In this document: in pieces, positions 11,897 to 24,881 of the stretch
Position numbering within the stretch: the first letter of the stretch is position 1
How the letters are laid out: each line of letters begins with the position of its first letter
From: Collybia mongolica
Lineage: Eukaryota; Basidiomycota; Agaricomycetes; Agaricales; Clitocybaceae
DNA length: 64,000 nt
Direction: 5' to 3'
NCBI GenBank assembly: GCA_013420905.1
Contig: JAAXNY010000016.1
Span: forward strand, 310,001 to 374,000
Program-made: the position numbers and the translations under genes
The notes under the pieces: model-generated
The model's input: only the letters and a program-made list of their open reading frames with translations
The model's database searches: none
What the model was told of the DNA's origin: nothing

Positions 11897-13225
11897 ATGT
11901 CTCCCATTGCCCTTCCTTCTCATTCCGTCGCTGTCTTGTACGGTCCCAAGGACCTCCGCATCGACAAACGTACCATATGGCCTCCTGCCATGGGTCAAGC
12001 CCAAGTTGCCGTCACCGCAACTGGTCTTTGTGGCAGCGATCGTATGTCTTCAAAAGGCCTTGTGTAACCAGTCTTTTTATACTGACAGTTTTCGATATAG
12101 TACACTACTTCACGAACGGCCGCAACGGTGACTTCGCAGTGCGTCAACCTCTCGTGCTCGGCCATGAAGCAGCTGGTGTCGTCACTGCCCTCGGGCCTGG
12201 AGTTACAAACCTTGCTCTGGGTCAGCGGGTAGCGATTGAGGCGGGTATAATGTGCAGGAACTGTGACCAATGCAAAAAGGGCCGCTACAACCTGTGTAAG
12301 AATATGCGATTCTGCAGCAGTGCCGCCGCCTTCCCTCACGTCGACGGCACACTCCAAGGAATAATGAACCATCCCGCCCATGTCCTCCACCCGTAAGTTG
12401 CTCTTACCCGATTCTAGCTGCTGCGTGCTCACCCATTCGCCCAGTCTACCCGATAGTTGTACATTCGAACAAGCCGCCCTCGCAGAACCTCTATCTGTCC
12501 TGATTCACGCCACGCGACGAGCAGGTCTCGCGGCAGGCCAAACCGTTCTCGTGTATGGCGTGGGGACAATCGGACTTCTTGCGTGTTCTGTTGCACGCTC
12601 GATCGGTGCCACGCGCATCGTAGCGATTGATAACAACCAAACCCGTCTAAACTTCGCGAAGGTCAACGGGTTTGCATCTCAGACCGTATGCCTTCCCCCT
12701 ACCGACAAAGCAAAAACCACCGACGAACAGCTCCGACGAGCGAAAGAGAACGCACAGGCGGCACTAACTGAATTTGGTGCACCAGAAGGTTTCGACGTCG
12801 TGTTTGAATGTACTGGGGCCGAACCTATCATTCAAATGTCGGTGCATGTAAGTCTTCATTATCCTGCGCGAATTCTGCCTTGAGTCGCGCACACCTCCTA
12901 CTTCGGTTTACTGACCGTTTTTCGCTTCCCGCAGACCGCAATCGCCGGCGGCAAGGTCATGCTCATTGGAATGGGCACGCGCAACGTCATGCTTCCCCTC
13001 TCTACCGCCGCATTGCGGGAAGTCGACATCCAGGGCTCCTTCCGATATGCAAACACATATCCTGCGGCCCTTGACCTCCTGGCTTCCGGAAAGCTCAAGA
13101 ACATAGAAAACATCATCACGCATCGCTTCCCACTCCAAGATACAAAACGTGCGTTTGATCTCCTATCCCGAGGCCAGGACGAAGATGGCAATATGGTCCT
13201 CAAAGTCATGATCGAGTCCTCATAA
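11897..13225 (+). CDS. Zinc-dependent sorbitol/xylitol-type dehydrogenase (MDR family)
   Basis: This is a medium-chain polyol dehydrogenase that oxidises a sugar alcohol to a ketose with NAD. Four exons (11897-12041, 12101-12392, 12445-12847, 12935-13225) give 1131 nt, 376 aa. Visible motifs are TGLCGSDLHYFTNGRNGDF (catalytic zinc cysteine and polyol-binding region), LGHEAAG, the four-cysteine structural zinc lobe CRNCDQCKKGRYNLC, the Rossmann loop GVGTIGLLAC and the acidic residue after beta-2 (VAIDNN), which favours NAD. The C-terminal part reads GSFRYANTYPAAL...KVMIESS. Together with the divergent KduD-like SDR it suggests a small sugar-alcohol or uronate catabolic pair. L-iditol, xylitol and L-arabinitol dehydrogenases cannot be told apart by eye. 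Confidence 0.93.
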
Positions 13226-14610
13226 TATCTTTATATAACCTTTATTTTACTTATTCTCTGCACGCCCTGCTGTAATACTGCCTGACACATCTTCCCCCAT
13301 CCCCTACCCCCATGCCCCCATATTCCCTTTCCCCGACGTCGGCCATACCTTTAGATCTGGACACTTATATTTACAACGCGCGTGCTGTACCAATATGCCC
13401 CCGCTTGATGCATTGTTTTTTATTACTTTCGGGTCATTGTATTTCTACCGCAATCTATTTTCGTCTGCGAACCTTTAGGCGTTCTTCCTAGGCTGAAATC
13501 GAATTAACGGCTCCGTTACAAACTGCTAAGGATTACACGCGGTTACCAACAATATTACATGCATGCTGTGGTTGTCAAGACCATATATTTCTTAGCTCGC
13601 CTCCGATGACGCACAGCACCCTACAAGTAGTACTATTGCACCTTTTTTTTGACATTTCAGGACACGCGTCGACTCCGCCGGTGTAGCGAGGTGAGATAGT
13701 GTATCCTAAAAAGAGCGTCGGAGTACGAGCCATCGATTAATTAAAGGACCTCAAACGCCCAGACAACTTTATGCAGGTTGGAAAATGCGTGTCTGTGGGG
13801 CCACATGGGTGGCGTCCCAGGGGCGTGTGTAATTTGCTTCGAACTCCGTTGGGTTCGTCTGTAAGTCCATACTATATACGTTCGCAGGTGGGCAATAACG
13901 TTAACGGGGTTCTGAGATTGAGGACGCCACATGCAGAGATCGAGGTGACGCAACACTTGCCTTTTTCTCGAACACGTATACCACGGTGTCGTACCAGAAG
14001 AATATCTCCAGATCCAATCATTCCTGACCAACAGCCTCCGAGAACCCAGCAGATCCACATCCGCGAAACGCGAGGAAAGACAAAAATATAACAGTCCGCA
14101 TCCCCAGACGGATAATTCGGCAAACTTCGACGCAGTATGTAATGCAAGAGGGTTGAGTGTATTTTTATGTTGGGGATTTCACATAGGGTCCTGCCCTGCG
14201 AATGATGCAATCGGTCAAGTCGTGATAGCGGGGGATTTCATCTTATGGGTTTGCACAAGATAGACGTTTGATAGAAACAGCCCACGCTCAGAATAGGCCG
14301 GCTTCCCCCCGCCAAACTGGAACTCGGTAAGTGAGAAGTGATAGATTGCAGTATGAACAGACCAAATGCAATCTCTATGTCAAAGAGACTATTTACGAAA
14401 TTCTGCCCAGATTCGTGGAACGGTATTTCATATTCGAAGCATTTGTCACATGAGCCGTTAAGTGCGGGTATTGAAAGAGAACGGAGGATGTGATGTGTGC
14501 GAAAAGTCTCGTATAGGTATTATTGCTCCAAGCCAAGCGATTCATATAGACAATATTCCGACCTCTGAATGTGGGGAGCGTGTAGACCTTTCTTGAAGAA
14601 GGTTGCTTCC
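13226..14610. other. Convergent intergenic region, nothing recognised
   Basis: About 1.4 kb separates two convergent genes. ORFs of 60-110 codons on both strands overlap each other, lack family motifs and are probably chance. No repeat or RNA gene was recognised. Confidence 0.4.
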
Positions 14611-17600
14611 TCAGGCGAGTAACCTGCGCGCCACCTCTTCCCAGATCGCAACAGGATTGTTGACACTATTCAAACCAAGAAGCTTCAGTTCAATCACGTC
14701 GTGGGAATGGGAAAGCTGACTTACCTCTCTGCTGTAAGGGGTAGGTTCAGGTCGGCTGGGTGATCTTGCCATTCTGTTATCATTGCGGCATTTAGTCCAG
14801 GGCGCAGCAGTAGGGGTTGGAATAACGAATATCGTGCAAGGCACGAAGGCTAGAACAAGTGAAAACGCTTACCTTCAGGTTCCTGGGGGTTGTCGACGCC
14901 AAACCCGAGTCTCCAGGTGATACCTTGAACGCCGTTGACCAACCTGCATAAAGAAGGAGAGAACCAGACATGCATGTCAGCGTCTCGCCACTGACACCAA
15001 ACTGAAAACAGAAATCTGAGGAAGCAAACTCAAAAGGGGATACCTCCACATCGGACTTAGCCGGACCAATGATCAGACATGAATGTGGGAAGGGGAACAG
15101 GATAAATGCAGGCGGCGGAAAACGCACAGATCAGGTGGGGCCAGAGTGTTGTTCTTGAGGTGAGTGGTCTATCACGGAGGTCATGCGCTGGTCGGATCAA
15201 GGCAAAACCATATATGGGCGTACTTTGATTTCTGTATCCATTGTGGAGAAGTCGGTTGATTGTCCGCCAACGGTGCCACAATACTGCTGTTTCACACCCT
15301 TCTTTCCTCCAACAACGACGGTCTTGGCTCCTTCCAACTTCGACATAGTAATCTATACGGAAAGGGTCGTATCGTAAGCGTGGGCGGTGACATATCCTTG
15401 TACTCACGCTGAACAAGGAGCACGAGCTCGCGCATCTGATTTTTACAGGTGATCGATTCGTCAATAAAAGTAGACGCCGATAATTTGATGAAACCTCCAC
15501 ATACCTTCCGTTATTGACAATGACCACTTTCTTGGGGTCCAAGAGGGCCACATCCGGAGCATTAGTGGGGAAACCCCCCGGCTGGCATTCTTGGCCTAAC
15601 CTATGAACGACATGTTATTAATTAATGCTGTGTGGCGAGAATCCCAGAAGTCGTACTTCTGGCTGAATGCGTCACGCCTTCCGTTGATTATCTTTGCAAC
15701 AGGAGGTTGTAGCCAATCATCATTGGCAGCGAACTGTACATTGGTCGCATTGGTCCACTGAAGAGGGTTGTACAACAACTGGAGGTCTGGGTCAGCGTTG
15801 GTTCCGATGATTTGTTTCACGATAAGCTGAGCAAGTGGGCCGTCCCGGGCCGTGGTATCGAGACCAGCTTGAGGGACTGTTGTGGATTTAGGGCCTACAA
15901 TCTGCAAGCAGATGGCGCGGTGAGATAAGCCGATCACGGAGAGGCGGTGCGACCTACGATCCGATGAAGCCACTGTGCGAGATTGAAAGATGAGCCACGA
16001 TCTAGGAAACATATACCCTTATCGAACTTACATGGGCAGCACAAATGAAACCTCCTCCGTTATTTGTCTGGCGGGTGGGACAGACGCTGTCAACATTCCG
16101 AATAGCGGCGTAGACATGGGAGAGTACCCACCACGTCAACGACAAGTTGTGTAGCTCCCTGAGACTTCAGTGACACTAAACCCTGAAGCAAGCTGTCGAG
16201 AAAGGGGAAAAAATCCGTGTCCGAGAAACTACCGAGGGCCAAAACCCCGGTCTTCTTGTCCTTGAGCATGTAGAACTGGGCGGCGTTGCGACTTCCATTG
16301 ATTGGGCTTAGGCCTGGCTGGAGGATCGGAGGGAGAACGACATCAGATAACGGGGATGTATCGAGAATAACGTTGACCAGATGCTTCCGGGAACTCTCAG
16401 CAGAAATTGGGGGCTGCTGTTGAAATTTCGCGATAGGCTTGCTGGAAGGATCAATTTGTGCGGTCGAAGACGCATATACATCAACTCCATTGGTACCGGT
16501 AACAGCTCTGCAATTATTGGCGAGATATGAATTGGTGTCTGTAAAAGCTCTAGCGGTGGAGCCAATGCGAGATCGATATGGTAACTATTTAACCCAATTC
16601 AGCATACCGTTCACGCAACCTTGATGTTAGCTCACAGTGACTCTTTCAATTTTCGTATGATTGACACGTTGAATAGTCAATTTCACATCGTCACTCAGAG
16701 GAAGAGCTTGTTGAGCAAAATTCCCCATGATATAGGTCCAACCAGCGGCACCAATCTGGTAACTGGAGAAGAATCTGTGGATCCACCGTTATCAGTAACA
16801 AATATTTAGGAATGAGGACCGTTATTTACGAGTTTTGGCGCGTCGCCAGAGACTGGAAACTGCCAGTGATCTTCGCATTGTCGTTGATTGCGAAGGCCGG
16901 GGGCAGACCATTGATGGTCAAGACTTTGGCTCCAGAAAGCTATAGAATATGTGAAACCATGTGCACAGTTGTAAACGCCCATGAATGCGCACCGACTGAA
17001 GATCACCTTTCAAAGAACGAGGAAGAGAGTCTTGCCAAAACTGGATTTGATCGGGAAACTCGGCCGAGGCGACCGCGAAAGCCTCAGGTGCAATATGGAC
17101 GTCCTGGTTCCCTTTGGTATCCGTTAACAAGGCCAACGGAATGGGAAGGTAGTTTACGAATAGTGCTAATGGCGTTCATAGTGAGTTTGGTGCGAGCAGA
17201 ATATGAGGTTAAACGTACAATCCTATATTGGCAACATGTAATAGCTTCAGCAGCGAGATAGTCTTGCACAGATTGGAGCTCACGAAGCAACGATTGATCC
17301 ACACGCAGTGGCCATCATTCAACCTTTTGAGCGTGCGTGATAGGTCGATGTGAAGATCATAATCAGACGCATATTTCTGCGTTTTGATCCTTGCTAGGTC
17401 CCTTAGTAGGTCCTCATGAACATCGCTGTTGAAAGGTTGTGGGGCTTTGACCTGGTAGTTGACTGAGGTGTGGAAGGCCAATGTTTTATTGACAACGTCG
17501 ATGATCTGAATATAAGGTTAATACGCAATAGTCTTCTGTAAGGATCCTCGCACATTTTCCCTGAGTGTCTGGTCGACCTTTATGGACGAGTAACAGGCTC

Positions 17601-17739
17601 GCACATCCTTGGGAGCTACCCACTTCTTGCCTCCAATGGCTGCACAGGGATCAGCGGCCCTTGGACTGATGGCGTCGTTGATTGCGCTGACCAGACCTAA
17701 GCTCGCCAATATACTCAGAAGTTTCAAGGATGGTACCAT
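14611..17739 (-). CDS. Secreted S41-family (tail-specific protease-like) peptidase
   Basis: The gene is split into many short exons and encodes a fungal secreted protein of the S41 peptidase family. From the N-terminus: signal peptide MVPSLKLLSILASLGLVSA, CAAIGGKKWVAPKDVRACY, VNKTLAFHTSVNYQ, SDVHEDLLRDLARI, LNDGHCVWINRC, NQDVHIAPEAFAVASAEF, AAQFYMLKDKKTGVLALGSF, then GRCASSCSLFS spread over an intron at about 15505-15430, the block expected to hold the nucleophilic serine. After that come GAKTVVVGGKKGVKQQYCGTVGGQSTDF and the C-terminal NPVAIWEEVARRLLA. I chose the ATG at 17739 because it gives a clean signal peptide; an upstream in-frame ATG at 17775 would place 12 polar/hydrophobic residues before it. 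It likely acts outside the cell or in the vacuole. Substrates are unknown. Confidence 0.9.
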
Positions 17740-18282
17740 CGTGAAGTAGAGCAATGGTTGGTGGGATAATGGCACGACTTTTAACGCATGTATACTGTAC
17801 TCGGGTGTATGCTAAGTGCTTCTTTGCTTCTAATAGTCGGATACCACATGTAACGCGTGTAAAGCCCTCCCATTGAGTGGATTTGAGTCCAAAGTGCGGC
17901 CATCACAGGCAAAAACTCCCATGGAACTTGCTCTTGTCATGTGGAATCACGACGGCAACGATGCCTTTGTGCTTCACGGTGTCATATGCGGATGTGCTGA
18001 CACGCGTGGCATCTTGAGTGTGATGGGGGATGCCGTTGTCGTGAGCGCCTTTTATGGTCATCAGGATTACTGCCAAAGATTTTCGTTTCCCTGAATGAGA
18101 ATGCCCACGTCTAGTGGCCACCAACACTGGGTATCCTTGCGATAGTGACTTGCCACGTTAACAATGAACAATTGACGGTCGGCGTAAAGTTTCGGAAATC
18201 GGGAACAGAACTTTCGCTTGGCGACGAAAACAGATGCAAATGAGCCCGAGTTCACTCCCACCTCTACCTGGTTTTGCCGTTC
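17740..18282. other. Divergent intergenic region
   Basis: This is shared upstream sequence of the S41 peptidase (-) and the dihydrouridine synthase (+). Short ORFs on either strand show no family features. Confidence 0.4.
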
Positions 18283-19600
18283 ATGGGGCTCGCAATACCA
18301 ATACCCGAATATTTAGGACTCATAGCGGCCCCAATGGTGAACCAGTCGGATCTACCGTTTAGGGCTCTTGTACAGAAATATGGCGCTTCAATGGCCTATT
18401 CCCAAATGCTTATACCCGATCGACTTCTCAACGATCAAGAGTACTTCGAACATCATCTCCGTGACTTGAGCCTAGGATTCGATGCCTCCATCGGCCCAGC
18501 TATAGTACAGCTATGTGGAAACGACCTAGATCCGATTGTTCAAGCTGGCCGCAAACTTCAGGCTTATTGTGATGGAATAGGTGCGTGCTCCGATTGCAGA
18601 CTACCATAGTCTACATAACAGTAAATGTGGCAAAGGGAAACAGACTTGAACCTTGGCTGTCCTCAAGAAGCTGCACGAGCAGGTCATTTCGGCGCATATC
18701 TCCTTGGGCAGAGAGATTGGCCGTTGGTGGAGGATATCGGTGTGTAAGGTTTTTCCATCGTTCATAGCTCGATTTGACGAGTAGGGGTGTATCAGTAACT
18801 GCAATGTCACATTCCTTCACTGTTCCCGTGTCTGCGAAACTGAGGCTCTGCCAACCGTCCTCAAGAACGCTGGATTTGGCACAACGTTTGGAGGCGTGTG
18901 GCGCCGCGTGGGTCACTCTACATGCCCGAACTGTGTCCTCCCAGCGTCGGAGGCAGGGGTCAGCCGACCTTGAACAAGTCAAGCGCCTGAAAGACAACAT
19001 GAAAATCCCAATCATTAGTAACGGAAATGTGCGGGCCTGGGACAACATCCAAGAGAATCTCGAGTATACTGGCGCTGATGGGGTTATGGTTGGAGAAACG
19101 CTCTTGGGAAACCCATGGTTCGTTGAGGACCCCTCTTTTATCATATCGTACCCTTATCAATGGTATCTTAGCTTGTTCGCGAATGTTGTACCGGACCCGG
19201 TTGACATTTCAATAGAATACCTCAACCTTTGTCGACAATATCCTGGTACGGCGGCAATTGCGAACATCCAAACACACGTTAGGCATTTTATCGAATTCCA
19301 ATGGTAGGCTCGCATTCTCATGCCTCTCATCGGATCCCTTCTCAAGCATCATTTAATTACTTTTTCACTAGCGGTCGGCGTCCGTGGTTCAAGATGTTCC
19401 GGGCCTCGTTGGGCTCAACTCGGACGATTGAGGACATAGAAACGCTTCTGAGAGTCAGGGTTGAGAGGTGGCGTGGTGAGAGGTGGCGTGGTAGACCTCC
19501 GAGAGGTCGGGATCATGACGCAGACGATTATCTGGGGATCGACGAAGTAGAAGAGAAGCAAGTGGATTCAGAAGATATGGACCTAACGCTGGTTAGGTAG
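18283..19600 (+). CDS. DUS1: tRNA-dihydrouridine synthase, Dus1-type (tRNA-dihydrouridine 16/17 synthase)
   Basis: This flavoprotein reduces uridines in the tRNA D-loop. The first exon reads YLGLIAAPMVNQSDLPFRALVQKYGA, with the FMN-phosphate/substrate region. After an intron comes DLNLGCPQEAARAGHFGAYLL, which contains the catalytic cysteine of the Dus family, followed by VSAKLRL, WVTLHARTVSSQRR and IISNGNVRAWDNI. Introns with donors GTGCGT (about 18582), GTGTGT (about 18751), GTTCGT (about 19112) and GTAGGC (about 19304) are required. The third joins GNP to CLFANVVPDP. The C-terminus has an RGERWRGRPPRGRD-type basic stretch and an acidic end. An ATG three codons upstream (18274) is an alternative start. 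Confidence 0.93.
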
Positions 19601-20079
19601 TATATATCCCACTCTCTCAAGGAGTGAGTTCCAAGCCAGAAGCTAGTTCCTGTTTTTGTTCCCTTCCCAGGGCTCTAAATCCAGGAGTCTCATCGGACCC
19701 AATGGCAAACGAGATTTGTCCAATCTGGGGTGCAAACATTTGAACTGCGACGAGACCTCCTCATCTGGGGCTGCAATCTCAGGCATCGCTCCGCTGCCGT
19801 ACTGCCAGCCACACGATAGAACCAGGACGCTTATAGGAATTGAAGGCGAATGTGAATATAATCGGGCCGAATGTCCCAAGGACCACATCAGCGGAGAACT
19901 CAAGTGACATATGGTCCCCTGAAAGTCCACTTAGATTCTGACTATTCTCGATCTGAAATAAAAAACCACTCAAATCCGAGGCAGTAATGGCTTGGTTGGA
20001 CCTTGAAGATTTTTCCATCTAAAGCTTCATCATACATAGACAATAATCGTATACTTCTAAAGATATGACATTTTATTTT
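19601..20079. other. Convergent intergenic region
   Basis: This is the 3' flank of two convergent genes. No supported gene was found. Confidence 0.4.
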
Positions 20080-22510
20080 CTACATTGTTAGAACATCAAC
20101 ACGCCGTAACCGTCCGTTAGCACCTCGCTACATCGCAACATATTGTCAGTACGTCCGAAAAAAAGGGGTGGAAAAGGAGGCGCACCCGGAGCAAGAGAAG
20201 CCGACAATCGTCCATCATGACATCGGTCACCGGGAACGTCTGGTCGCTGACGACCTCCACATAGGGCAACCAACTCGTGATGTCTTCTTTGAAAACGCCT
20301 TTGACGTTGGTCTCCGAGGGCTCGACTACCACTCGGGGTGACCCCCAGCCCATTTTATTTTTCCCCTTCTTGCTATTGTCGGTTTCTTCCTCGAGGGTCT
20401 GCATGATAGCATAAGGGTTATAGTCTCGAAGCCGCAAGTAGCGTTGGGGGATGGGGACATTTTCGTCATCTTCTCCAGTATTACCAACGCTCATCGTCCC
20501 TCCGTTGACACCTTCGCCTTCGATGTCCGTGCTTTGAGACTGTGAAGTGTTTACGTTTGTTGTGCTTATTTGTGACAGGGTGTTGCTGTTATTTCTGTCT
20601 TGGAGGTTGGTGGGGGGGACCCGAGGCGCGGCTTGAGACTTCATTTTTTCAACAGATACACTCTCAACGGTCCTCAAACCATAAATCGAGTGTTGCCAAT
20701 CAGTATTCAGGCATTCCTTGAACCAGCGAGTACTTTGTGGGCCCCAGGTAGACCACGGTACATGGGTCGGCTTTCGAGACTGAGGACCACTGAAAACAAC
20801 GCTATTGCGGTTGGGTAGAGCCACAGGCGGCGGGGGAAACATTGCGAATGCGTTAAGAGAGTGCGCAGACAGCATATTCTGAGGTGTCGGGAACGGGATT
20901 GATGGTGGGGTTGGGGCAGGGGATACGATTGGGAAATACAAGTACTCGGGAGTAGGGGGGGGCGGTGGGTACTGGGATGTAGTCGACGAGGCTGGTGTGG
21001 TTTGGCTGAATACTGATGGTGTTGTCAATGGATAAGTCGGGGAATCTGGTTCCGAATCTGATGCAGAATCCACCGAAGCATTTTTTCTCGACGGAAAAAC
21101 CGGAGATTGCAGAGGTGTACTCCTTTTAAGCCACTCGGCGGGGGGATGTAGGAGTGTATGTAGGTTTACGAAAAACACGAAGCAATGTACACGCTCCTCG
21201 TGATCATCCGTGGTAGGATTGAAGAGATAAAGGCAACAGGCATGGATACGCTCCGTTGAACTAGGATGATATAACTGCTTTCCGCTTCCTTCCATTGCAG
21301 TTCTCTTCGGGCTGTGACGAGGAATCGAGCCAGGAGAGGGATTACTGCTCATGGTGATGTACCAGTACATATATCCCCGGGAGAGTGGAGGGAAGCTATA
21401 GCTAGCTTGACAAATCGGGATGTCGGATGACTTGATGGGATTTTTGAAAGTATAAACCTCAAAATTGCCTGTTGGGCGAACGACAAGGAATGTATTTTGG
21501 GACATGAAAGTGAAGTCGTCGATCCCTGAAATACGAGCAAGTTTGCACTGCGAAAGAAGAAAAAAAAAGAAGAAATCAGAATCAGTACGTTGATTGATAT
21601 ACATCTATCCAGGCACTCACGGATTGCTGAGGATTATTTATCCAATCCCAAATCTCCAAGTGAGCACCTATACTATCATGTACTTCTTTAACGAGAAGTG
21701 CGACAAGGTCTCCGGAAACCTGCACCCGAACAGCGGCTATGTGTTCGGAGGATTGATGTGTATGTGATGGTTTAAGTAGACACGGGAGAATTGGAAGAGG
21801 TGCTTTGGGGTGAGGCTCATTGGTCAGTAAAGAGCGTAGATGGAGTTCGTAAACATAACCGGACCTGACGGCGGCGCGATTTAATTATCTCTGGGATAAC
21901 AATAATTGGAAATGTCTCACCCTGGGGTAGCCAGCGCAATGAGAACCAAAAGGTCCTGAGAAGGATCCATAGTGAAATCAATGATAGTAACGTCCTGCAT
22001 AGGATGGGTCCACATCTTCAAATCGGCTTGTCCGTTTTCTCGCCGGGCTGATCCAGCTTCTGGGAGTTCTAAGAACGAGATAGATGACGTTATTCGGCGG
22101 TCATCCTCTTTTCCATTCCCGTAGAAACCACCAACGAACTCGTACACCGAGCCAGTAGGTGGTAATTGCAGGTTATATCGCCCATTCCATGTCAAGGTCT
22201 TCCATGCTCGTTCTCGGTCCTGTAGGATTTGGAGTCGGGCGATGTATGGCGGGGCGGCGGAGGGTGGAAGAACGGATACCATCCGATGTTTAGCCAACTC
22301 AATGTGATACTGAAGTCGCGAGGAGTCGGCGATAACTTTCCGTAAATACTTTGTGAGCTAATTGTCAAAGGGATGAGACGATAGAAAGAATTAGATAGCA
22401 AAAAAATTTACTGAAGTGCACTGAACTAACTCTGCCGTGTCCAGGAAACTGAGGATATGGCAAATAAGCTCGACTGGTAATGTGAGCAGCGACGCGGGAT
22501 CTAGTGGCAT
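20080..22510 (-). CDS. F-box protein with beta-propeller-like C-terminal region
   Basis: The N-terminal exon reads LTLPVELICHILSFLDTAELVQCTS, a clear F-box, the adaptor that binds Skp1 in SCF ubiquitin ligases. An intron then leads into LRKVIADSSRLQYHIELAKH, RERAWKTLTWNGRYNLQLP and repeated strand-rich segments (VTIIDFTMDPSQDLLVLIA, FTFMSQNTFLVVRPTGNFEVYTF) of the WD/propeller-like type seen in many Agaricomycete F-box proteins. A proline-rich low-complexity insert (about 20900-21100) follows. A final intron (donor in DDCRLLLLR) removes a stop at 20117 and gives the typical ending RLRRVDVLTM at 20080. It is divergent from the Rud3-like gene with a 282-bp gap. The degradation target is unknown. 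Confidence 0.88.
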
Positions 22511-22792
22511 GGTTGGTCGATTAGTGCCGTCTCAGAATGCAGGCTTCGCCGTTGTTTATGGAGGGAAGAGAAGAGGCCTGTGTAAAGTAGATAACAGTAC
22601 GATTTATAAAGTAACCATAGGATTGCTGAGTGAATGGTGCGGATGATTGAAGCCTTGTAAGTGGTGGTCGGACGGAGAGGTTCAAGGAGAAATGATACCC
22701 GAGCACGTGGAGCTTTTGTTCCAGTCTGAACTAGCCACGCCGCCATTCACTGCCAGTGACCAGGTCTAGTCAACATCTAACAGCGCTCGCAA

Positions 22793-24633
22793 ATGTCGAG
22801 TATTGGGACTTCGGGCTCCCACAACTCATCAGATTCTTTTTCGGGATCGACCTCACCACGGATCGCGCAGTCTCTAAACGATGTTAGAACGTCTATTGAC
22901 AGTGATAGAGGCAGCACCTCTTCACCAGTCTACTCCAACGGTGTACCTTCGAATCGGGGTGCCCTAGCAAATGGTAGAAAGGATAGAACAGACTCAGTGT
23001 CTGATCCAGTTGCGCAATTACAACTAGAGCTGGACCGCACACGAGAGGAGAAGGATGCACTCGCCACGCAATATCATAATTTACTTGCCAAGTTAACTAC
23101 AATGCGGACAACATTAGGGAACAAACTAAAGCAAGACGCCGTGCGCACACCGTTCTACTTCACTACATTCTCATTAATAAGCCTCCTCTGCCTAGGAAGA
23201 ACTTGACCGACGGGAACAGTTGCTGCAACAATTAACTGTGCGAAATGACGACTTGACGGCGACTGTCGAAACCCTCAAGGAGGAACTCATAGCGTCTCAT
23301 GAAGAAGCAGAGCGCGCTTCTAATGAGCTCGACACGATGCGAAGCCGTGCTTTACAGGAGAACGCACAAGAGAGCTTCCTACGAGAACGCGAACTACGGG
23401 AGACCCAAACAGAACTAGAACGGTGTAAAATGGAGCGCGAAGAGTGGGAGCAGATAGCCCTGCAGGAAAGGGCTATCACTGATGACCTGAAGTCAATTAT
23501 AGAGACCTTGAAGAGGGATCTGGATCTGGAGCAGGGGGCAAGGGAACGAGAAACGGTGGAACTTGAAGCTGAGAGGGAAAGGGCGCGCAACCTTCAATCG
23601 GTATTGCAAGATTTCCAAGCAGGTACGCTGCCGTTGTCATATGAAGGTTCTCCCATCGTGATGGTGACCATGAATGACAGCCAAGGACCACGAACTACGG
23701 CAGGCCGTGAAAGATCACGATTCCCAATTAACCCGGGCTACTCAATCTCTTGCCGAATACAAACATCGAGCATTAACAGCAGAGGTGGGATGTTATTTAT
23801 TTTTTCGTTATTTTTTATGGAAGTATTCCGAATGATACAGCTTCAACTCGAAGATTTGCACACTAACAGCTCACGTACACATCAGTTAGAGAAAGAGGTG
23901 AAAGAGAAAAACCTGCTGATCGGCAAACTACGACACGAAGGTTGGTTGTTATTATTCAACATGGAATTTCTCACCTCCAACATTCTCCACGCCCCGAATA
24001 GCCGTTATAATCAATGAGCACCTTATGGAAGCTCTACGTCGCCTAAGGCGCAACGCTTCCGATAACAACGTTGATAGAAGGCTCGTTACCAACGTTCTCC
24101 TTCAATTCCTCACTACACCACGAGCAGATGCGAAGCGATTCGAGATGCTTTCCCTTCTTGCTACTATCCTCTCATGGGCAGACCCGGAGCGAGAAAAAGC
24201 AGGCCTACAGCGCGCCCAACCAGCCGTTACAACATCTTCATCATTCTGGGGCCGTCCATCTGTGGGCAATTCACCATCCAAAGGGGCAGAATTGGAAAAA
24301 ACGGATGAGACAGAAGTAAGTATCTTGTTCAAATGTTAACTGGGTTTTATTGGAAACTGACTTGCTGTCAAGTCATTTTCCCGCTTGTGGGTTGAATTCC
24401 TTCTTACCGAGGCGGCGTCGGGTGAATCGCCAGCCACTACTGGCTCTCCACCATCGAGAAATAATACGTCCCTTCCGGGCACCCCAACTATAGGTACATA
24501 CCCTTCGAGTCCACCCAAAAATACAAGACGTCTGGCGTCGTTTACCTCACAATCTGCGATGGCAAGTTCACCAAATCTGGTCCTTGGACCACCCCCGTCA
24601 CGAAAAGGAAAAGAACGCGATACAGGCTTGTAA
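22793..24633 (+). CDS. RUD3: Golgin with GRAB domain, Rud3-like
   Basis: This is a coiled-coil Golgi tether. After a Ser-rich N-terminus, long heptad-rich exons (about 23000-23620 and 23850-23940) form a coiled coil (QLQLELDRTREEKDAL, EELIASHEEAERASNEL). Near the C-terminus INEHLMEALRRLRRN is followed by VDRRLVTNVLLQFLTTPRADAKRFEMLSLL, a GRIP-related Arf-binding (GRAB) domain, which in Rud3 and GMAP-210 binds Arf1 on cis-Golgi membranes. The tail is Ser/Pro-rich and low-complexity. Introns include the one starting at 23141 (after KLKQDA) and one near 24316. Membrane recruitment through Arf is inferred from the domain. Confidence 0.88.
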
Positions 24634-24881
24634 CATGGTATTGGGCCTGGGGCCACTTTCTGTCAATCCACCACCCTTTCTGTTGTTTACTTGGTTGCTT
24701 TCAAGTCATATGGACTGTCACAATTTACGGACAAATAATATTTAGTGTATCACAATATCCCATCGCCACTTCCTTGAGAACCTATACATCGCCGGCTGTT
24801 TCAGACATTCAACTAGCCCTTCCACCGTGACACTGCCCAGACCGTGCGTCGAACATCGTTGACACCTGTCCAGAGCCTTAG

